A stretch of DNA of 10,677 nucleotides from an uncultured Eubacteriales bacterium (GTDB taxonomy: Bacteria; Bacillota; Clostridia; Oscillospirales; Acutalibacteraceae). Where the stretch lies: positions 1 to 10,677 of the forward strand of contig CABQAC010000047.1 in assembly GCA_902462035.1 (NCBI GenBank), given 5' to 3'. Positions 6,531 through 10,677 of this stretch are shown piece after piece; position 1 is the stretch's first letter, and the number at the start of each line of letters is the position of its first letter. The translations under genes and the position numbers were made by a program. The notes under the pieces were generated by a model, which worked only from the letters and a program-made list of their open reading frames with translations, had not been told where the DNA came from and ran no database searches.

Positions 6531-6544
6531 AAGGAGTGGAGCCG

Positions 6545-7234
6545 ATGCCTTTTACTCCCCAGACGTTATCCTTTCTGTTCGAGAACCGGATACATGACAG
6601 CAGGGACTGGTTCCACGCCCATTGCGACGGTTACCGGCGTCACATATTGGCCCCCCTGCAGGAACTGACCGCTCTGCTGACCCCGGCCATGCTGTCCATC
6701 GACCCCATGCTGACTACCGAACCACGGGTTGACCGGACTATCAGCCGGATCTGGCGGGATACCCGTTTTTCCAGGGACAAAGCGTTGTACCGGGACAATA
6801 TGTGGATCATCTTTAAACGCGGCAAAATGCACGGTACGGGTATGCCCGGCTGGTACTTCGAGATCAATCAAGACGGCTTTGAATATGGCTGCGGTTTTAA
6901 TCAAGCCTCCCCGGTATTTTTGGAACGAATGCGCCAAAGCATAATAAGCGGGGCGCCTACCGCGTCCGCCGCTTTAGCCGCTTACCACCGCCAACAGGGC
7001 TTCCGGCTAGAGGGAGAATGCTACCGCAGGCCAAAATATCCCGGCCAGCCTCCTGCCCTGCGGGAATGGTTGGAGCGCAAGGAGCTGTGCCTGGTCCAAA
7101 AAAGCAATGATTTTCCCCTGCTTTTTTTTTCACAGCTCCACACGAGGATTGAAACGGATTTTTTGCGTATCGCCCCGGTATATCATTTCCTGCTGCAAAC
7201 CGCGCTATCTCTGCCGGAGCAAGCCGATAAATAA
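6545..7234 (+). CDS. DUF2461 (TIGR02453) family protein
   Basis: This is a 229-residue cytosolic protein of the DUF2461/TIGR02453 family, for which no activity is established. The start at 6545 has AAGGAG (6531-6536) 8 bases upstream; an in-frame GTG at 6536 overlaps that SD and is less likely. Family features visible are an N-terminal LSFLFENRIHDSRDWFHAH (leucine/aromatic motif ending in a DWF), and the conserved core SRIWRDTRFSRDKALYRDN (about residues 67-85). GWYFEINQDGFEYGCGF follows (about 102-118). The length is normal. It has no visible promoter of its own: the MATE terminator ends one base before its SD. It therefore depends on read-through from the MATE promoter or on a promoter hidden in the MATE 3' end. 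It ends before a palindromic terminator that it shares with the converging pgsA-like gene. Confidence 0.88.
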   Translation: MPFTPQTLSFLFENRIHDSRDWFHAHCDGYRRHILAPLQELTALLTPAMLSIDPMLTTEPRVDRTISRIWRDTRFSRDKALYRDNMWIIFKRGKMHGTGMPGWYFEINQDGFEYGCGFNQASPVFLERMRQSIISGAPTASAALAAYHRQQGFRLEGECYRRPKYPGQPPALREWLERKELCLVQKSNDFPLLFFSQLHTRIETDFLRIAPVYHFLLQTALSLPEQADK

Positions 7235-7242
7235 TCGGTCAG

Positions 7243-7286
7243 CAGCAAAAAGAGCCAAGCGCCGCGGCGCTTGGCTCTTTTTGCTG
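7243..7286. terminator. Perfect 44-bp palindrome, bidirectional terminator
   Basis: Bases 7243-7264 and 7265-7286 are exact reverse complements over 22 bp, with no spacer. The core is GCCAAGCGCC/GGCGCTTGGC, flanked by A5 and T5 runs, so the structure can terminate transcription on both strands. It sits between the stop codons of the DUF2461 gene (7234) and the converging PgsA-like gene (7298). A real hairpin would open a few central bases as a loop. Confidence 0.85.
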
Positions 7287-7297
7287 GCCTAAGGACC

Positions 7298-7891
7298 TTA
7301 TTCCGTTTTATCCTCCCCATCTTCCCCTTGCCGGCGGAGCGAACGGTACATCCTTACGTACATTGGGAAATAAAGCGCCAAAGATAAGGTTAAAAACGCG
7401 CCGGAAATCACCATCAGCGTAACAGCTAAGCCGCGGCCCATCAAGGGGAACGCCACCATCAGAAAGGTGACGGTATAAAACACGGCTGTGGAAACCTTGC
7501 CAAACCATCTGGCGCCATCCAGCTTTTTGCCCCGGCGGAGCAAAATCAGGCCATTGATTCCCATAAACAGTTCCTTGACGACAAGCAGCAAAAACAGGTA
7601 TCCCATCCCGTCTACCCGCAGCATCAAGCTGACGGCTACCGCGCCCTGGGTCAGTTTATCGGCAATAGGGTCAATCATCTTCCCCCATTCGGTCACCATA
7701 TGATACCGCCTGGCAATCAAACCATCCAAACAATCGGTCAAACCGGAAAGCAGCAGTACCGCGGCGGCCTGCACATAATCTTCCGCTGTGCCGGCGGTTA
7801 AATACCGTACCATAAAAACCGGAATCAGCAGAATGCGCAGGTAGCACAAGGTATTGGGAATATTAAAATACTCTTTCCACGTCATTTTCAC
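7298..7891 (-). CDS. pgsA: CDP-alcohol phosphatidyltransferase, PgsA-like
   Basis: This is a 197-residue integral membrane enzyme of phospholipid synthesis. It probably transfers a phosphatidyl group from CDP-diacylglycerol to glycerol-3-phosphate, the first step towards phosphatidylglycerol. The full family signature D-x2-DG-x2-AR-x8-G-x3-D-x3-D is present, with Asp53, Asp56, Gly57, Ala60, Arg61, Gly70, Asp74 and Asp78. NIPNTLCYLRILLIP at the N-terminus is typical of PgsA, and hydrophobic segments follow. The start is taken as GTG at 7891, because GGAG (complement of 7898-7901) lies 6 bases upstream; an ATG two codons in is less well spaced. The SD is inside the end of the AI-2E gene, which stops 3 bases before, so translational coupling is likely. 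PgsA is the most likely role, but a related enzyme such as a cardiolipin-synthase-type CDP-alcohol transferase is possible. Confidence 0.88.
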   Translation of the reverse strand: MKMTWKEYFNIPNTLCYLRILLIPVFMVRYLTAGTAEDYVQAAAVLLLSGLTDCLDGLIARRYHMVTEWGKMIDPIADKLTQGAVAVSLMLRVDGMGYLFLLLVVKELFMGINGLILLRRGKKLDGARWFGKVSTAVFYTVTFLMVAFPLMGRGLAVTLMVISGAFLTLSLALYFPMYVRMYRSLRRQGEDGEDKTE

Positions 7892-7894
7892 GGA

Positions 7895-9100
7895 TTACTC
7901 CGTCCTTTCCTCTTGGGTTCCCGCGTCAGATTCCTCCAACGCCCCGGCAACCGTCTTTCCCTTCTTTTTTAAATCCAGCCGCCGGTTAACGGATTCCCGC
8001 AGCAGGCAATAAAGCACCGAACAAAGCGGAACATTGATCAGCATACCCAGCACGCCCATGGTGCTTCCGCCCAATGTAACGGCCACCAGCACCCACATAG
8101 AAGGAAGCCCCACCGAACTGCCGACCACCTTGGGGTAGATCAGGTTCCCTTCCACTTGCTGGATTACCAGGAACAGCACGACAAACCACAGCGCCTGCAA
8201 AGGGTTTGCCACCAGGATTAAAAACGCGCCGATCACCAGGCCGATAAAAGCGCCGAAAATCGGAATCAGCGCCGTCACAGCGATCAGGACCGAAATCATC
8301 AACGCGTATGGGAAACGGAAAATCGCCATGGCAATAAAGAACAAGCAGCCTAAGATGACCGCCTCCAGGCATTGTCCGGTCAAAAAATTGGAAAAGGTCT
8401 TTTGCGAAAGCGAACAAATGGAAACAACCCGTTTTGCCCGGTGTTCCGGCAGAAACGCAAACAGGATCCTGCGTACCTGGCCGCCCACCTTTTCCTTTTG
8501 CATCAGCAAATAAACGGCGAATACCAAGCCCATAACAAAATTGAACAGCCCGCTGAAAATGGAAGTCGCCACGCTGAAAGTAGAATTGAGCAAGGAACCC
8601 GCGCCGGACTGCAAAAAGCCGCCCACCGATTTGCCGACGGCGTCCCAATCGATCTTCAGCGATTGCAGATTATCCGTCAATTCGGGGATCCGTTCCATCA
8701 GCTTGGCGCTCCACTCCTGCAACCGCTCCAAAAACGCGGGAAATCCGTCGCGGATGATGTTAAAAGTCCGCCCGATCTCGGGCACGACCAGGAACGAGAC
8801 CACCGCGATAACCGCCGCAAAAGCAAGCAGGGTCAGCGTAATGCTAATCGGCCGTGCAGCGCGCTGCAAAACAGGGCGCGCCTTCTTCCCCCCGCGCCGG
8901 AACAAGGTGCTTTCGATGGCACGAAGCGGCACATTCAAAATAAACGCGATGCAAAGCCCAGTAATAAAGGGCGCAAGCAGCCCGATAATCAGCCCCAAAA
9001 AACCCAGAACTTGATTTAAGTTCAGCACACCGCAGAACAGCAGCACGCCAAACGCGACAATCGCCAGTATCCTTTTCGTGTTTCCATGGGTCATCCGCAC
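7895..9100 (-). CDS. AI-2E family (PF01594) membrane protein
   Basis: This protein of 401 residues is a multi-pass membrane protein of the AI-2E transporter family. The name comes from one proposed role in autoinducer-2 export; other members are Na+/H+ antiporters or have no known substrate, so no substrate is claimed. About seven hydrophobic segments are visible: two near the N-terminus, one after a basic stretch, one before MQKEK, and a dense C-terminal group containing ALIPIFGAFIG, IQQVEGNLIYPKVVG and TLGGSTMGVLGMLINVPLCS, which are characteristic of the family. The start is GTG at 9100, with GAAGGGAAGG (complement of 9108-9117) 7 bases upstream; ATG at 9094 is the alternative, and an in-frame TTG at 9145 has no SD. 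The C-terminal tail after residue 380 is charged. It precedes the PgsA-like gene by 3 bases and is probably its operon partner. Confidence 0.92.
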   Translation of the reverse strand: MRMTHGNTKRILAIVAFGVLLFCGVLNLNQVLGFLGLIIGLLAPFITGLCIAFILNVPLRAIESTLFRRGGKKARPVLQRAARPISITLTLLAFAAVIAVVSFLVVPEIGRTFNIIRDGFPAFLERLQEWSAKLMERIPELTDNLQSLKIDWDAVGKSVGGFLQSGAGSLLNSTFSVATSIFSGLFNFVMGLVFAVYLLMQKEKVGGQVRRILFAFLPEHRAKRVVSICSLSQKTFSNFLTGQCLEAVILGCLFFIAMAIFRFPYALMISVLIAVTALIPIFGAFIGLVIGAFLILVANPLQALWFVVLFLVIQQVEGNLIYPKVVGSSVGLPSMWVLVAVTLGGSTMGVLGMLINVPLCSVLYCLLRESVNRRLDLKKKGKTVAGALEESDAGTQEERTE

Positions 9101-9124
9101 CGGATCGCCTTCCCTTCTGCGCGG

Positions 9125-9176
9125 AGTATAGCACCGCTTTATCAACTTTTTATCACTACTATAACAATTTTGTCGA
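9125..9176 (-). promoter_or_regulatory. Candidate promoters for the AI-2E/pgsA pair
   Basis: On the minus strand, TCGACA (9176-9171) and GATAAA (9154-9149) are 16 bases apart. A second candidate is the extended -10 TGCTATACT (9133-9125), which lacks a good -35 and would put transcription start right at the SD (9117-9108). The first candidate leaves a more usual leader. One of the two probably drives the pair. Confidence 0.4.
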
Positions 9177-9271
9177 AAGGATTCAAGGCGTTTGTGTAAA
9201 AACCAAGAAGCAAAACTTGCCTTCCTTATGGATATGCCCGCCCAACAACGGACAGAACAAATGCGAACAAG

Positions 9272-9299
9272 AAAAAACCCCCGCCCAAAAAAGCGGGGG
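9272..9299 (-). terminator. Intrinsic terminator of the YfhO-family gene
   Basis: Read on the minus strand, CCCCCGC (complement of 9293-9299) pairs with GCGGGGG (complement of 9278-9284) around an 8-base loop. A run of six T residues follows (complement of 9272-9277). It lies 8 bases after the YfhO stop codon at 9308. Confidence 0.85.
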
Positions 9300-9307
9300 A
9301 TTCGTCA

Positions 9308-10677
9308 TTAACGCCGCAAAATACCGCGTCTACGCAAGGACCACAGCGTCCAAACGACCGCCAGGCCGACTGCCGTCACCAGGGTAATCAGCCAACCAGC
9401 GCGGTAGCCGGGGGCCGCGTACCGCATCTCCACCTGGTGTTCCCCCGGCTGCAGAGCAACTCCCAAAAAGGTACCGCCGATCTGCACCGGGTCGGTCTTG
9501 TTTCCGTCTACCCACACGGTCCATCCGGTGTCATAAGGAATGCTGGTAAACAGCACTGGCTTTTCCGCGGTTGCGGTCACTTTTCCTTCGGCGGTCACCG
9601 CCCCCTGCGAAACCGCCCACTGGTTTTGCCCCAGCAATTCGGCCTGTTCCGCCAATTTATCCTGATTCAGCTGGTAAAGATACGAACCGTTTAGGGTAAT
9701 CTCTTCGCTGTGCAGGATCAGCGTGATCACAACCTCCTCCCCTTCCTGGAATACGCCGACGGGAAGGACGCACCGCACGAGATCCGCGTACAGATTGCCG
9801 CGATTTTGACCGTTTACATACAGGGTGCAGTTCCCCTGGCCCGCCACCGGCAGGGACAGATAGAGCGGGTTGCCGGACGGCGCCTGAAAGGTAAAACGCA
9901 AAGCGCCGCCGGACTGTGTCCGCAAGTAACGGATGCTGCCGTCCTTCTGCGGGTCGGCAGACACACCGCTTTTGGTCCAGGCGACCGGTATCGCCTCAAA
10001 GCATCCGCCCTGCCGGCCGGTCAACGCGGCGATCAGCAAATTCTGTTCATCAAAGGCATTGCCCTGGTTTTGCGTCTGATAGCCCAGAATAGCCTCATCC
10101 GCCATAAAGCCAAGCGAAAGGGCGTAGGGGTTTCGATACAAGGCGGTCTTTTGGTTCCGGGCGGTTTCGGGGTAAAACACCAGGTCCCCGTCCCTGGCAA
10201 TGACGTACCGGACGCCGAATAGCGTGTCGGTCACCATGGAAGAACCCTGGTACTCCGACCAAAAATACTGCTGGGCGATGCCCAGGGTTTTGGTCAGCCG
10301 GTTGATACTGCGGTTATAGGTCGAACTATAGTGCGCCAGCCCGTTATATCCCAGTCCAATGGAATCGTTTTTGCTTCGCTCGAAAGTCTGTCCCAAACGG
10401 AAAAACCCGTCGGCATCCTTTTCCGCCGCGTCCAGCAGCGGTTCCACCTCATCACGGTAATCTGTATAAGAGGCGTTGGTGTTGTACCCGAACTGCCGGT
10501 TCAGCCCCTCTACCAGCTGCTGGGCGTTCCATCCCATCTCTGCCATACAAAAGACCGCCAGCAAAGCAAAGGCAACCCCCTGCCGCCTTTTGTGCCGCGC
10601 CAGAATCAGCAGCCCGGTATACAAGCCAGCGGCAACCGCTGTTGCGGCAACGAGGGGAGCAGGAACCGCAGCAGATC
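9308..10677 (-). CDS. YfhO-family membrane protein, 3' part (5' end outside window)
   Basis: The open frame runs from the window edge to a TAA at 9308-9310, giving 455 visible residues. Codons upstream of the in-frame TTG at 10624 are open to the window edge, and they encode a hydrophobic segment (APLVAATAVAAGLYTG). The true start therefore lies outside. YfhO proteins are large membrane proteins with a long extracytoplasmic region; Bacillus YfhO and relatives are linked to cell-envelope glycosylation, but the substrate here is unknown. Visible features are two hydrophobic segments at the visible N-terminus, then YNGLAHYSSTYNRSINRLTKTLG, DTLFGVRYVI and YRNPYALSLGF, typical YfhO core blocks. 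The C-terminal domain has the IPYDTGWTVWVDG motif and a final membrane span, AGWLITLVTAVGLAVVWTLW, followed by basic residues. It has its own terminator and is separated from the AI-2E gene by about 210 bases, so it is a different transcription unit. Confidence 0.9.
   Translation of the reverse strand, partial: SAAVPAPLVAATAVAAGLYTGLLILARHKRRQGVAFALLAVFCMAEMGWNAQQLVEGLNRQFGYNTNASYTDYRDEVEPLLDAAEKDADGFFRLGQTFERSKNDSIGLGYNGLAHYSSTYNRSINRLTKTLGIAQQYFWSEYQGSSMVTDTLFGVRYVIARDGDLVFYPETARNQKTALYRNPYALSLGFMADEAILGYQTQNQGNAFDEQNLLIAALTGRQGGCFEAIPVAWTKSGVSADPQKDGSIRYLRTQSGGALRFTFQAPSGNPLYLSLPVAGQGNCTLYVNGQNRGNLYADLVRCVLPVGVFQEGEEVVITLILHSEEITLNGSYLYQLNQDKLAEQAELLGQNQWAVSQGAVTAEGKVTATAEKPVLFTSIPYDTGWTVWVDGNKTDPVQIGGTFLGVALQPGEHQVEMRYAAPGYRAGWLITLVTAVGLAVVWTLWSLRRRGILRR

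Noticed and set aside
8372..9019. Plus-strand open frame of 215 codons opposite the AI-2E gene
   Set aside because: It is antisense to a clear membrane protein gene, has a low-complexity Gln/Arg-rich translation typical of a reverse-strand artefact, and lacks an SD site.
1..10677. CRISPR array, tRNA, IS element or phage integration signal anywhere in the window
   Set aside because: No spaced direct repeats, cloverleaf sequences, transposase genes or terminal inverted repeats were recognised on either strand.

Overview
The window looks like chromosomal DNA of a Gram-positive anaerobe of the class Clostridia, probably a gut-type Oscillospirales relative. The evidence is strong AGGAG-type Shine-Dalgarno (SD) sites, lipoproteins with short lipoboxes, a moderately GC-rich base composition by eye, and the families present: DUF3737, a cyclophilin-like lipoprotein, MalY/PatB, a clostridial iron alcohol dehydrogenase, a DinF/NorM-like MATE transporter and YfhO. 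The taxonomic call is inference. No tRNA, rRNA, CRISPR array, insertion sequence or phage gene was seen.

Region 1 (1-4170, + strand) is a tight co-directional cluster: the 3' part of a DUF3737 gene, a lipoprotein with a cyclophilin-like domain, a MalY/PatB-type PLP enzyme, a 99-residue protein with two 4Fe-4S motifs that resembles only the C-terminal tail of ferredoxin-type aldo/keto reductases, and an iron-dependent alcohol dehydrogenase of the YqhD/butanol dehydrogenase type. A 43-codon lipoprotein-signal-like reading frame directly abuts the dehydrogenase stop codon. The cluster has a redox and aldehyde-handling character. A hairpin terminator at 4249-4277 closes it and also serves the converging tpx gene.

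Region 2 (4325-6530) holds tpx (thiol peroxidase, - strand) diverging from a MATE efflux gene (+ strand). The MATE gene has a good sigma-A promoter whose -10 box is overlapped by a Fur/PerR-like 7-1-7 inverted repeat. A terminator follows MATE and is immediately followed by the SD of a DUF2461 gene (6545-7234). A perfect 44-bp palindrome (7243-7286) then separates this + strand block from the converging - strand block.

Region 3 (7298-10677, - strand) contains an AI-2E family membrane protein and a CDP-alcohol phosphatidyltransferase (PgsA-like), separated by 3 bp and likely translationally coupled. Upstream of them is the 3' part of a YfhO-family membrane protein gene with its own terminator. 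All intergenic stretches are shorter than 300 bases. The most noteworthy items are the free-standing aldo/keto-reductase-type Fe-S tail, the Fur/PerR-like site on the MATE promoter, the orphan lipoprotein signal frame, and the terminator placed directly before a ribosome binding site.
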